This document shows, piece by piece, positions 33,953 through 42,068 of a stretch of 64,000 nt of DNA. The stretch comes from Streptomyces kaniharaensis (GTDB lineage Bacteria > Actinomycetota > Actinomycetes > Streptomycetales > Streptomycetaceae), in contig NZ_WBOF01000006.1 in the NCBI RefSeq assembly GCF_009569385.1, positions 1 through 64,000 on the forward strand, read 5' to 3'. Positions within the stretch are counted from its first letter, which is position 1. Every line of letters begins with the position of its first letter. Under the pieces are notes generated by a model. It saw nothing but the letters and a program-made list of their open reading frames with translations. It was not told the DNA's origin and ran no database searches. Made by a program: the position numbers and the translations under genes.

Positions 33953-34771
33953 CTACCGGCGGGGGAGGTCGGCGGGGTCGTGGGCGCAGATGAGGTGGAC
34001 GTCGCTGGGGCGGGTGCGGTGGAGGGCGCGGAGGCGGTTGAGGTTGTGGAGGCGGGCGGGGTTGTCGACGGCCATGAGGCGCTGGAAGGCGGTGAGACCG
34101 GCCGGGCGGCGCGGGAATCCGGGCGCGATGTCGGTGCGGGAGAAGTAGGCGTCGCCGGCGTGGAGCAGCCAGCGGTCGGCGGTGCGGACGGCCACGCCGC
34201 AGTGGCCGCGGGTGTGTCCGGCGAGGGGGACGAGGAGGACGTCGGGGGTGTGCGGGAGGATCGGGATCGCCCGGAAGCCGTACCAGTCCTCGGTGGCGGC
34301 CTGCGGCTGGTGCTCGACCCAGTCCGGGCCGTGGGCCCACTGGACCGCTCGGTAGCGGTCGCGTTCGCCGCGGGTGGCGAGGGCGCGGGCGGCGCTGAGT
34401 TCGTCGGCGAGGACGTGGACCCTGGCGTGCGGGAAGTCGCCGATGCCGCCGGCGTGGTCGGGGTCGAGGTGGGTGAGCACGATGTCGCGGACGTCCCGCG
34501 GGTCGTGGCCGAGGGCGCGGACCTGGTGCAGGGCCGTGTCGGCAGGGGACAGCTGCGGGCGGACCGCCAGCACGAACCTCCGCCCGAGGCGGTGGTGGGG
34601 GCGGGCGACGTCGTCGGTGCCGAAGCCGGTGTCGACCAGGATCAGCCCGTCGCCGCTCTCGATCAGCAGGCAGTGGGCCGAGAGGCGGCCGACCAGCCGC
34701 CCGCCGCTGCCCATCAGGAGCCGGCCGCCGAGCGGGCACATCGTGGCGCAGTCCAGGTGGTGAACCTTCAT
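33953..34771 (-). CDS. Metallo-beta-lactamase-fold hydrolase (lactonase-like)
   Basis: 272 residues. Zinc-binding motif HLDPDHAGG, further ligands in AGHTRGHCG and HAGDAYF, and a C-terminal HDPADL. The length and the early segment IESGDGLILVDTGFG resemble AHL-lactonase/quorum-quenching MBL proteins, but many family members hydrolyse other esters. The start MKVHHLDCATMCPLGG with its two Cys is typical of this subgroup. Monocistronic, ending in a strong hairpin. Confidence 0.9.
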   Translation of the reverse strand: MKVHHLDCATMCPLGGRLLMGSGGRLVGRLSAHCLLIESGDGLILVDTGFGTDDVARPHHRLGRRFVLAVRPQLSPADTALHQVRALGHDPRDVRDIVLTHLDPDHAGGIGDFPHARVHVLADELSAARALATRGERDRYRAVQWAHGPDWVEHQPQAATEDWYGFRAIPILPHTPDVLLVPLAGHTRGHCGVAVRTADRWLLHAGDAYFSRTDIAPGFPRRPAGLTAFQRLMAVDNPARLHNLNRLRALHRTRPSDVHLICAHDPADLPRR

Positions 34772-34904
34772 CTCGCCTCCGGGGCGCGGGCGTGGGGATC
34801 GTCGACAGCAACCGGATGAGGTTAGACGCAGCGCCTCGCGCAGGCCAGACCCCCATCGATCTCCGGGCCCTTCTCGATGCCGATCGCACGTGCGCGCCGG
34901 CCTC

Positions 34905-34936
34905 GTCAGCCCGCGGGTGTGAACCCGCGGGCTGAC
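34905..34936 (-). terminator. Terminator of the serine-hydrolase gene
   Basis: Perfect 14-bp arms (34905-34918, 34923-34936) with a 4-nt loop, 40 bp after the stop of the minus-strand gene. Confidence 0.85.
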
Positions 34937-34975
34937 GTGCGCGGACCGCCGGACCGCGCCGCGCTCCGCGCGCGG

Positions 34976-36232
34976 CTAGATCCGGCTGTCCTCCACCGCC
35001 GGGATCGTGGTGTCCTCCACCGCCGGCCGCAGGGTCGTCCGGGGCGCGGCGGCCGGCTTCTTGCCGCAGAAGGCGGGTTCGAGCGCGCCCATCAGCCCCT
35101 GGGTGACGGCGCCGTTGTTGGAGGCGTTGGCGAAGACGACGACGGTGCGGTGCCCGTCCGGGGCGGTGAAGGACTGGGTCTGGTAGCCCTGGACGATCCC
35201 GCCGTGGCCGTACACGTCGCCGCAGGAGAGCGAGATGCGCCGCAGGCCGAGGCCGTAGGAGATCTTCGCGCTGGGCGTGGGCAGGGCGGCGGTCATCTGC
35301 CTGAGCGAGTCGTCGGAGACGAGCCCGCCGGCGCTGCCGGCGAGCAGGGCGGTGAGGAAGGTGTCGAGGTCCTCGGCGGAGGAGATGACGCCGCCGGCGG
35401 CCCAGAGCCAGGAGGCGGTCTGCTCGGTGGAGTTGACCAGCGGCTTGGTCCGGTCGTCGTTGGTGAGGTAGCCGGTGACGTGGGCGCCGCGGATGTCCGT
35501 GTCGGGGACGACGAACGAGGTGCGGCGCAGGCCGAGCGGGTCGAGGATGCGGTCCTTCAGGACGTCGGCGTAGTGGCGGCCGGTGAGGTGCTCGACGGCG
35601 AGCCCCATGAGCACGAAGTCGGTGTTGGAGTAGGAGTACCTGGTGCCGGGCGGGTACTGGATGCCGTGCTTGACGGAGATCGCGACGAGCGCCCGCGGGT
35701 CGTAGACCGCGGTGCGGATGCGGGCCTCGAAGGCGGCGGTGGTCTCCTCGCCGGCCTGTTCGAGCAGGTCGTTGGTGTGGTCGTAGATGCCGGCGCGGTG
35801 CTCCATGACCTGGCGGCCCGTCATGGTCCAGCCGTCGGGGAGGGTGCCGGCCGGGAGGTAGTCGCGCAGCGGCCGGTCGAGGTCGATGAGGCCCTGCTCG
35901 GCGAGCTGCAGGACGAGGACGGACGCGAACATCTTGCTGTTGCTGCCGACCCGGAAGCGCCAGCCGGCCTTCATCGGGGTGCCGTCCAGGTCGGCCTTGC
36001 CGACGGTCAGCTCCTGGTCGGACTCGGCGTCGCCGTGGTCGCGGATGACCGCGAAGGCGCCGGGCGCGCCCGCGTTCACGGCGTTCTGGAGGGCGGCGAG
36101 TACCGCGCCGGTGTCGGGCGCGGGCGCGCTCGGGGTGCCCTGGCCGGCCACCGCGGGCGCGACGGCGGTCGCCGTCAGGACGACGCCGGCCGCCGCCACG
36201 GCCAGCGGGCGCAGAAAACTGGTCTTCGCCAT
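34976..36232 (-). CDS. Secreted serine hydrolase (class C beta-lactamase / DD-peptidase family)
   Basis: 418 residues with a signal peptide (LRPLAVAAAGVVLTATAVA, cleavage near VAG). Catalytic motifs: SNSK (Ser97, Lys100), YSN in YSYSNTDFV and HGG in VYGHGGIVQG, the triad of serine DD-peptidases and AmpC-type enzymes. Streptomycetes carry many such exported enzymes acting on D-Ala peptides or esters; sequence alone does not give the substrate. The C-terminal 20 residues contain a short imperfect repeat (PAVEDTTIPAVEDSRI). Confidence 0.92.
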   Translation of the reverse strand: MAKTSFLRPLAVAAAGVVLTATAVAPAVAGQGTPSAPAPDTGAVLAALQNAVNAGAPGAFAVIRDHGDAESDQELTVGKADLDGTPMKAGWRFRVGSNSKMFASVLVLQLAEQGLIDLDRPLRDYLPAGTLPDGWTMTGRQVMEHRAGIYDHTNDLLEQAGEETTAAFEARIRTAVYDPRALVAISVKHGIQYPPGTRYSYSNTDFVLMGLAVEHLTGRHYADVLKDRILDPLGLRRTSFVVPDTDIRGAHVTGYLTNDDRTKPLVNSTEQTASWLWAAGGVISSAEDLDTFLTALLAGSAGGLVSDDSLRQMTAALPTPSAKISYGLGLRRISLSCGDVYGHGGIVQGYQTQSFTAPDGHRTVVVFANASNNGAVTQGLMGALEPAFCGKKPAAAPRTTLRPAVEDTTIPAVEDSRI

Positions 36233-36464
36233 GTTCCTCTGTTCTCCGGTCAGCTGACGCGGCGTCCGGCCGCGCCGATGGAAGATCCACTATCACGCGG
36301 AGACCGGCGGCAGGCAAAGTGAACCGGATCTTCCGCTCTTCCCGTTTCCCGAACGGCGGTCAAGGCTTTACCTCTAGGGGTCTACCCGCGTAAACCAGTG
36401 GGCTCCATCCTGGTTCAGCGCTCGTGCGCACTCCCAACCCCTCCCAGTGATCGTGGAGTTCCGC

Positions 36465-37457
36465 ATGCCCCTGGCCCGAATCGCGCGCCGCACCGGCGCG
36501 TTGCTGCTGACCGCCGCCGTCCTGGTGCCGATATCCGGGACGGCCCAGGCCGCCAGCGTCGCCGGCACCTACTCGGCGGTCGTCTTCCCGGATCAGAGCC
36601 ACAGCCTGGTGTACGACTTCATCAACTCCGCCGCCAAGTCGGTGGACGTGACGATGTACGAGCTGCGCGACACCGCCGCGGTGAACGCCCTGATCGGCCG
36701 TCAGCGCGCGGGCGTCAAGGTGCGGGTGATCCTGGACGGCCGGCACACCTCGGTCAACGGCGCCGCCTTCTCGGCGCTCAGGAACGCGGGCGCCGGGGTG
36801 ACGTACTCCTCCTCGGCGTACGTCTACACCCACCAGAAGACCATCACCGTGGACGGCGTGAAGTCGCTCATCATGACGGGCAACCTGGACGCCACTTACT
36901 ACGCGACCGGTCGCGACTTCGGCGTCTTCGACGCCGACGCCAACGACGTCGCCGCGATCGAGCGGGTCTTCGACGCCGACTACGCGAAGACCGCGATCAC
37001 CCCGTCCGACGGCGACAACCTGGTGTGGTCGCCGACCGACTCGGAAAGGCGCCTGCTCGCCCTGATCAACGGCGCCCAGAAGTCCCTCGACCTGGAGCAG
37101 CTGGAGTTCGGCGACGCGAACCTGGTGGACGCCGTCGTCGCCGCCGCCGACCGCGGGGTCACCGTGCGCGTCGTCGGCATGAACCCCGACTACTACGGCA
37201 GCTACTTCGACCAGGTGACGACGGCCGGCGGCAGAATCGTCACCTACTCGACCACCACGAGCCTCTACATCCACGCCAAGACGATCGTGGCCGACTACGG
37301 CACGTCCTCGGCCAAGGTGTTCGCCGGTTCGGAGAACTTCTCCGACAACTCGCTGAACAACAACCGCGAGCTCGGCCTGATCACCACCGACGCGGGCGTC
37401 CTCACCACCCTCGAAGCCACCTTCGCCACCGACTTCGCCAACGGCCTGCCGTACTAG
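36465..37457 (+). CDS. Secreted phospholipase-D-like protein
   Basis: 330 residues. Signal peptide to about AQA (residue 26), then two PLD half-domains, each with an HxK motif: HQKTITVDG (about 124) and HAKTIVADYG (about 270), the latter followed by GSENFSDNSL. Spacing suits the two catalytic His/Lys pairs of an exported PLD or nuclease; the usual Asp six residues after the first Lys is at VDG. GTGGAG lies 6 nt before the chosen ATG. The next gene, 56 bp on, encodes a phosphoesterase; the two may act in sequence on phospholipids. Confidence 0.9.
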   Translation: MPLARIARRTGALLLTAAVLVPISGTAQAASVAGTYSAVVFPDQSHSLVYDFINSAAKSVDVTMYELRDTAAVNALIGRQRAGVKVRVILDGRHTSVNGAAFSALRNAGAGVTYSSSAYVYTHQKTITVDGVKSLIMTGNLDATYYATGRDFGVFDADANDVAAIERVFDADYAKTAITPSDGDNLVWSPTDSERRLLALINGAQKSLDLEQLEFGDANLVDAVVAAADRGVTVRVVGMNPDYYGSYFDQVTTAGGRIVTYSTTTSLYIHAKTIVADYGTSSAKVFAGSENFSDNSLNNNRELGLITTDAGVLTTLEATFATDFANGLPY

Positions 37458-37513
37458 CCGCACCGAGCACCGAGACGCCGACCCCGGATCCCCGATTCCC
37501 CCGAGGACCTGTC

Positions 37514-38398
37514 ATGCCTTCTCCCGCCAAGCCCCGCTCCCGCCGGACCGCCACCGCACTCGCCTCGGCGGCCGCCCTCGCCGCCACCTCCGTCGGCCTC
37601 TGGGCCGCCACCGCCCCCTCCGCCCAGGCCGCCGCGCTACCGGCGCCCGACCACGTCATCGTGGTCGTGATGGAGAACCACGCCTACAGCCAGGTGATCG
37701 GCAGCACCAGCGCCCCCTACATCAACTCCCTGGCGAGGGGCGGGGCCAACCTCACCCAGTCGTACGCCATCACCCACCCGAGCCAGCCGAACTACTACGC
37801 GCTGTTCTCCGGCTCGACCCAGGGCATCACCGACGACAGCTGCGTGACGGTCGGCGCGCTCCAGGCCCCGAACCTGGCCTCCGAACTGACCGCCGCCGGC
37901 AAGACCTGGGCCAGCTACAACGAGTCGCTGCCCTCCCAGGGCAGCACGGTGTGCAGCAGCGGGAACTACGCGCAGAAGCACAACCCGTGGTTCGGCTTCG
38001 GCAACGTCGCCCTCAACTCGGCCTACACCTTCGGCCAGTTCCCGACCGACTACAGCACCCTGCCGAAGGTGTCCTTCGTCGTGCCGAACCTGTGCAACGA
38101 CATGCACGACTGCTCGGTCAAGACCGGCGACACCTGGCTGAAGAACAACCTCGGCGGCTACGCCACCTGGGCCGCCGCCCACAACAGCCTGCTGGTCGTC
38201 ACCTTCGACGAGGACAACCGGCTGGCCGGCAACCGCATCCCGACCGTCCTGTACGGCGCCCACGTCGCCCCCGGGAGCAGCTCCGCCACCACCTACAACC
38301 ACTACAACGTCCTGCGCACCCTGGAGGACCTGGCGGGCCTGACCACCCACGCGGGCAACGCCGCCACGGCCGCCGACATCACCGGCATCTGGAACTGA
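37514..38398 (+). CDS. Secreted phosphoesterase (acid-phosphatase / phospholipase C superfamily)
   Basis: 294 residues with a Tat-like signal peptide (RSRRTATALASAAALA) and a phosphoesterase (PF04185-type) domain: VIVVVMENHAYSQV (metal-binding Glu-Asn), THPSQPNYYALFSG with the nucleophile region, then CNDMHDC and VVTFDEDN. These enzymes cleave phosphomonoesters or phospholipid headgroups. It follows the PLD-like gene with a short gap. A bidirectional hairpin follows. No convincing PHO box was found upstream of the pair. Confidence 0.9.
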   Translation: MPSPAKPRSRRTATALASAAALAATSVGLWAATAPSAQAAALPAPDHVIVVVMENHAYSQVIGSTSAPYINSLARGGANLTQSYAITHPSQPNYYALFSGSTQGITDDSCVTVGALQAPNLASELTAAGKTWASYNESLPSQGSTVCSSGNYAQKHNPWFGFGNVALNSAYTFGQFPTDYSTLPKVSFVVPNLCNDMHDCSVKTGDTWLKNNLGGYATWAAAHNSLLVVTFDEDNRLAGNRIPTVLYGAHVAPGSSSATTYNHYNVLRTLEDLAGLTTHAGNAATAADITGIWN

Positions 38399-38405
38399 CG
38401 CACCT

Positions 38406-39659
38406 TCACCGGACCCGGGACGGCGTCCGTCCCGGGTCCGGCACTTCTTCGGCGGCGCCCGAGCCGACCCGCCGCACGCCCGGCACCACCGCCGTGCCGC
38501 CGCAGGCCAGCGCGACCAGCGCCGCGGCGACGAGCAGCGGTGCGGCGCTGCCCCAGGCGTCGGCGGCCAGCGGGGCGAGGAGGTAGCCGAGCGGGGCCGC
38601 GGCGAGCGAGAGCAGCCAGTCGTACGAGCTGACCCGGGCCAGCACCCCGGCGGGGATCTCCTGCTGGACCACGGTCTGCCAGACCGGGTTGAGGAAACCG
38701 AGCCCGACCATGGCGACGGCGTGCGCGGCCACCGTGACCGGTGCCGGGGCGGCCGCGGCGAGGGCGAGCAGCGGCAGCGCGAACAGGGCCAGACCGAGGT
38801 TGGCGACCAGCACCGGGCGCCGCGGCCGGACGCGCCCGGCCAGCAGTGAGCCGACGAGCATGCCGACCGCGCCGGCCTGGGTCAGGACCACCCAGACGCC
38901 GTCCCCGCCGAGGCGCCGGGCGGCGATCAGCGGGCCGAGGGTGAGCAGGACGGCGTTGGCGCCGTTCCAGGCGGCGTGGCCGATCAGGCTGGTCCAGTAC
39001 CAGGTGCGGGAGCGCACCTCGCCCCAGCCTTCGGCGAGGTCCCGGAGCAGCGAGCGGCGCTCGCCCGGCTGGTGGCGGACGGTGATCCGGGTGAGCAGGG
39101 CGGCGCTGAGCACGAAGGAGGCGCCGTCGAGCACGAACGCCCAGCCCGGTCCGGCGGTGAACACCAGGGTGCCGGCCAGCGCGGGGCCGCCGAGGCGGGC
39201 GGCGCTGCCCGCCGCGCCGAGCAGGGCGTTGGCCCGCATCCGCAGGCCGCCGTCGGCGGTGGTGGCGACGGTGGCCGCGACGAGCGGCGCGGCGGTGGGC
39301 ATGGCGAAGGCGGAGGCGATGCCGCCGAGCGCCTCCGCGGCGGCGATGAGCGCGAGGCTGGGCCGTCCGCCGACGAGTTCGACGCCGACGAGCAGCTGCG
39401 CCGCGGCCCGGACGAGGTCGGTGGTGAGCGCCACGAGGCGCGGGTTGCAGCGGTCCCCGGCCACGCCGCCGAGCGGGAGCAGCAGCAGGCGGGGCACCAT
39501 CGTGCAGCCGAGGACCAGGGCGAGGGCGCCGGAGGACCCGGTGGCCCGGGTGATGGCGATGGCGAGGGCGGCCGGGACGACGGCGTCGCCGAGGGTGGAG
39601 ACGGTCCGGCCGATGAAGAGCAGCCGGAAATCACGGAGTCTGAGGGGGTGTCGGCTCAC
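38406..39659 (-). CDS. MFS transporter
   Basis: 417 residues, 12 helices, starting with RHPLRLRDFRLLFIGRTVS, which is the entry typical of the actinobacterial DHA3 (macrolide-efflux-like) MFS group. GTG start at 39659; no strong ribosome binding site. It diverges from a marR gene across an 88-bp gap with TTCGG repeats, the usual repressor/efflux-pump layout. The 3' end overlaps a hairpin shared with the phosphoesterase gene. Confidence 0.88.
   Translation of the reverse strand: MSRHPLRLRDFRLLFIGRTVSTLGDAVVPAALAIAITRATGSSGALALVLGCTMVPRLLLLPLGGVAGDRCNPRLVALTTDLVRAAAQLLVGVELVGGRPSLALIAAAEALGGIASAFAMPTAAPLVAATVATTADGGLRMRANALLGAAGSAARLGGPALAGTLVFTAGPGWAFVLDGASFVLSAALLTRITVRHQPGERRSLLRDLAEGWGEVRSRTWYWTSLIGHAAWNGANAVLLTLGPLIAARRLGGDGVWVVLTQAGAVGMLVGSLLAGRVRPRRPVLVANLGLALFALPLLALAAAAPAPVTVAAHAVAMVGLGFLNPVWQTVVQQEIPAGVLARVSSYDWLLSLAAAPLGYLLAPLAADAWGSAAPLLVAAALVALACGGTAVVPGVRRVGSGAAEEVPDPGRTPSRVR
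38409..38441. terminator. Bidirectional terminator
   Basis: Perfect 14-bp arms (38409-38422, 38428-38441) and a 5-nt loop between convergent genes; it overlaps the last codons of the minus-strand MFS gene. Confidence 0.8.
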
Positions 39660-39673
39660 GGCCAGCACTGTAT

Positions 39674-39707
39674 TTCGGCGCCGAAGTTTCGGCAACGAAT
39701 ATTTCGG
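39674..39707. promoter_or_regulatory. Candidate MarR operator
   Basis: A perfect palindrome TTCGGCGCCGAA (39674-39685), a near copy TTCGGCAACGAA (39688-39699) and a half-site TTCGG (39703), spaced 14-15 bp apart, fill the gap between divergent MFS and marR genes. Confidence 0.6.
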
Positions 39708-39747
39708 TAGCGTCGAGGTGTCGTTGCCTCCCGCATAGACTGGCGCC

Positions 39748-40269
39748 ATGGAAGAGCCCCCCGACCGGCGACCGGACCTGCCCCGCGACTGGACGGACGG
39801 CCATGTGGAGCGCTGGACGCCGGTGCTGCCCCACCTCGACCCGGACATCGAGGGCGCCGTCACCCGGATGAGCAAGCTCTCCCGGCACTTCCGCCAGGTC
39901 CGCGAACAGGGCGTGGCCGACTACGGCCTGCAGAAGCACGAGTTCGACACCCTCCACGAGCTCGCCGGCCGTGGGGGCCACGCCGCCCCGTCCGATCTGC
40001 GCGCCGACCTCGACCTGGCGCCCGCCTCCATCACCGGCCGGCTCGAAGCCCTCGAACGCCGCGGATTCGTCGTGCGCACCCCCTCCACCGAGGACCGCCG
40101 CAAGGTCGACGTCGAACTCACCGAGGCCGGCCGCGCCGCCTGGCGGGAGGCGCTGGACGTGGTCGGCCGCGAGGAGCACCGCCTGCTCGGGGTGCTGACA
40201 CCCCGCGAGCGCCACACGCTCGCCGACCTGCTGCGCAAGGTCCTGCTGGCCCAGGAGGCCGGCGACTGA
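39748..40269 (+). CDS. MarR-family transcriptional regulator
   Basis: 173 residues. Winged helix with HEFDTLHELAGRGG, recognition helix APASITGRLEALERRGFV and wing RTPSTEDRRKVDVELT. Divergent from the MFS gene, with repeats between them that fit a MarR dimer operator, so it probably represses that pump. The N-terminus is 30 residues longer than minimal MarR proteins. Confidence 0.93.
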   Translation: MEEPPDRRPDLPRDWTDGHVERWTPVLPHLDPDIEGAVTRMSKLSRHFRQVREQGVADYGLQKHEFDTLHELAGRGGHAAPSDLRADLDLAPASITGRLEALERRGFVVRTPSTEDRRKVDVELTEAGRAAWREALDVVGREEHRLLGVLTPRERHTLADLLRKVLLAQEAGD

Positions 40270-40309
40270 CGGCTCGACGCACGGACCGGCCGCCTGGTAA
40301 GCATGGGCC

Positions 40310-40894
40310 GTGCGCTTCGACTCCGTTCCGATGCCGCCGGCCGTCGAGGCCCGGCCCCGCGACGTCCGCGGCTACCCCGTCCCGGCGATCACCCCGTGGC
40401 AGGGCGACGAGCCGCAGTTCGCGCTGACCGACTACGAGCGCAGCGCGAACTGCGCGCTGGAGCGCCGCTGTTCGGTGTGCGACACGCTGATGCCGCAGGG
40501 CCCGGTGTGGCGGGTGGTCGGCGCGGCGGAGAGCGCGGCGATCGCCGAGGCACTGGCGGCCGGGCGGCCGTACCGCAACCTCGCGCCCACGATGGAGGGG
40601 CCCGGCCACCGCGCCTGCATGCTGTACGCCGCGATGGTCTGCCCCTACCTGGCCCGGCCCAACGCCCGCCGGCGCATCACCGCCGACGGCGCCCCGGACG
40701 AGCTGACGTCCGCCGTCGTGCGGGGCACCGCCCGCGGCGGCACGGGGGCGGTGGTCGGGTTCGGTGACTACGAGTACGCCGTCACCGGCACGCGGGTGCT
40801 CTTCCGCTTCCTCGACGTGGTCGAGTACCTGCCGCACGAGCACGCGGACGCGCATCTCGCCGAGCTGCGCGCCGAGTTGGACCGGCGCCGGTAG
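40310..40894 (+). CDS. Conserved hypothetical protein with Cys/His clusters
   Basis: 194 residues, GTG start. Two cysteine groups: NCALERRCSVCDTLM (residues about 47-61) and HRACMLYAAMVCPYL (about 103-117), giving C-x6-C-x2-C and H-x2-C-x7-C, which together could bind zinc or a metal cluster. The sequence in between is Ala-rich helical. Similar proteins are annotated as hypothetical in streptomycetes. It follows marR by 40 bp and may be co-transcribed. No function is proposed. Confidence 0.75.
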   Translation: MRFDSVPMPPAVEARPRDVRGYPVPAITPWQGDEPQFALTDYERSANCALERRCSVCDTLMPQGPVWRVVGAAESAAIAEALAAGRPYRNLAPTMEGPGHRACMLYAAMVCPYLARPNARRRITADGAPDELTSAVVRGTARGGTGAVVGFGDYEYAVTGTRVLFRFLDVVEYLPHEHADAHLAELRAELDRRR

Positions 40895-40898
40895 CGGC

Positions 40899-41933
40899 TC
40901 ACGGCCGGTAGGCCGCCAGGCCCTTGAACGTGGAGACCGGGGTCGGGGCGGCGGAGCCGTCGGCGGGCACGGTGCTGATCCCCTCCGGGGTGCGCACGGC
41001 GATCGTCCTGCCGTCCGGGGACCACGCCGGCTCGGTGTAGTCGGTGGTCGCCGAGGGCGTGAGGTCCTTCTCGGCCTTGCTCATGCCGTCGGTGCTGCGG
41101 GTGAACAGGTGGTCGTGCCCGTTCACGGCGCGGACGAAGACGATCTGCTCGCCGTCGGGGGAGAGCGCGGGCTCCGAGCCCTTGCCCATGTCCCGGGTCG
41201 AGGCCCGGAGGTAGTCGTCGTAGATGAAGACCTCACCGGCGGGCGTGTTGGCGTACGCGATCTCGCCGCGCTTGCCGCCGGCGTTCGACCAGGTGTTGCC
41301 GGTCTCGGGCGGCTGCGGGATGCTGCTGGAGTCGCCGCCCTCCGAGCGGTGCGGCGTCAGCACCTCGGGGGTGCCGTTGGTGGCCTTCGCGGAGACCTTC
41401 TCCAGGCGCAGGACGTTGTTCTTGGACGCGGCGAACACGATGGTGTTGAACCGCTCCAGGAAGCCGGGAGTGTCGGTGACGCTCGCGCTCTTCTCCGCGT
41501 GCTGCCAGGTCGGGTGCGACCAGGTCTCCCCGCCCGGGTTCTTCGCGACCGTCACCTTGCCGCTGCCGTCCGGGTTGGCGGTGACGAGGTCGCCGTTGCC
41601 GTTGACGAACGCGGCCTTCTTGCCGTCCGGCGACCAGGCGAGGTCGCGGACGACCGTTCCGAAGTCGACCGTGGTGCCGTTCATCACCACGGTCTGGGTG
41701 CCGGTGCTGATCGTCAGGTGGTTGGCCGCGCTGGTGCCGTTGGTCTCCTTGCCCCCGTTGCCGCCCGTTCCGCCCGTCCCGCCGCTCTTGCCGGGTGCGG
41801 CCGTGCCCGGGGCGGTGGTCGCCGCGGGTTCGTTGCCGGAGTCGTTCGGGCCACAGGCCGAGACCAGGACGGTGCCGGCGGTGGTCATCAGGGCGATCGC
41901 GGCGACGGTGCCGAAGCTGTTGCGAACGGACAT
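40899..41933 (-). CDS. TolB-like beta-propeller lipoprotein
   Basis: 344 residues. A lipoprotein signal peptide with lipobox VSAC near residue 27, then a Gly/Thr/Asn linker, then WD40/TolB-like repeats with DLAWSPDGKKAAFV, LSPDGEQIVFVR and PAWSPDGRTIAVR. It should be anchored outside the membrane and bind a protein or ligand. Two starts are possible (41933 or 41951). A neighbouring hairpin isolates it from the gene upstream. Confidence 0.85.
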   Translation of the reverse strand: MSVRNSFGTVAAIALMTTAGTVLVSACGPNDSGNEPAATTAPGTAAPGKSGGTGGTGGNGGKETNGTSAANHLTISTGTQTVVMNGTTVDFGTVVRDLAWSPDGKKAAFVNGNGDLVTANPDGSGKVTVAKNPGGETWSHPTWQHAEKSASVTDTPGFLERFNTIVFAASKNNVLRLEKVSAKATNGTPEVLTPHRSEGGDSSSIPQPPETGNTWSNAGGKRGEIAYANTPAGEVFIYDDYLRASTRDMGKGSEPALSPDGEQIVFVRAVNGHDHLFTRSTDGMSKAEKDLTPSATTDYTEPAWSPDGRTIAVRTPEGISTVPADGSAAPTPVSTFKGLAAYRP

Positions 41934-42028
41934 TTCTTTCAGGCCCCCCATGTGTGCTGCTCGTTTCACAGAGGAGCCTCCCAGCAGCGGGTCCGCGTCA
42001 GGTCGACGGGACGTCACAGCTGTGGAAC

Positions 42029-42060
42029 AGCGCGGCTCCGAGGGAACTCGGAGCCGCGCT
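42029..42060 (-). terminator. Terminator of the GDPD-UMF1 operon
   Basis: Perfect 14-bp arms (42029-42042, 42047-42060) with a GGAA loop, just past the stop of the minus-strand transporter gene. Confidence 0.85.
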
Positions 42061-42068
42061 GCCGGTCG

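Noticed and set aside
33000..36317. A 1105-codon minus-strand frame covering several genes
   Set aside because: Only the first part read from the right end of the DUF4389 gene (33000-33806) is protein-like; the rest is a frame shadow of the serine hydrolase and MBL genes.
36360..36464. PHO box before the secreted PLD gene
   Set aside because: TTTACC and CTACCC motifs are present, but not with the 11-bp spacing of direct repeats expected for PhoP in streptomycetes.
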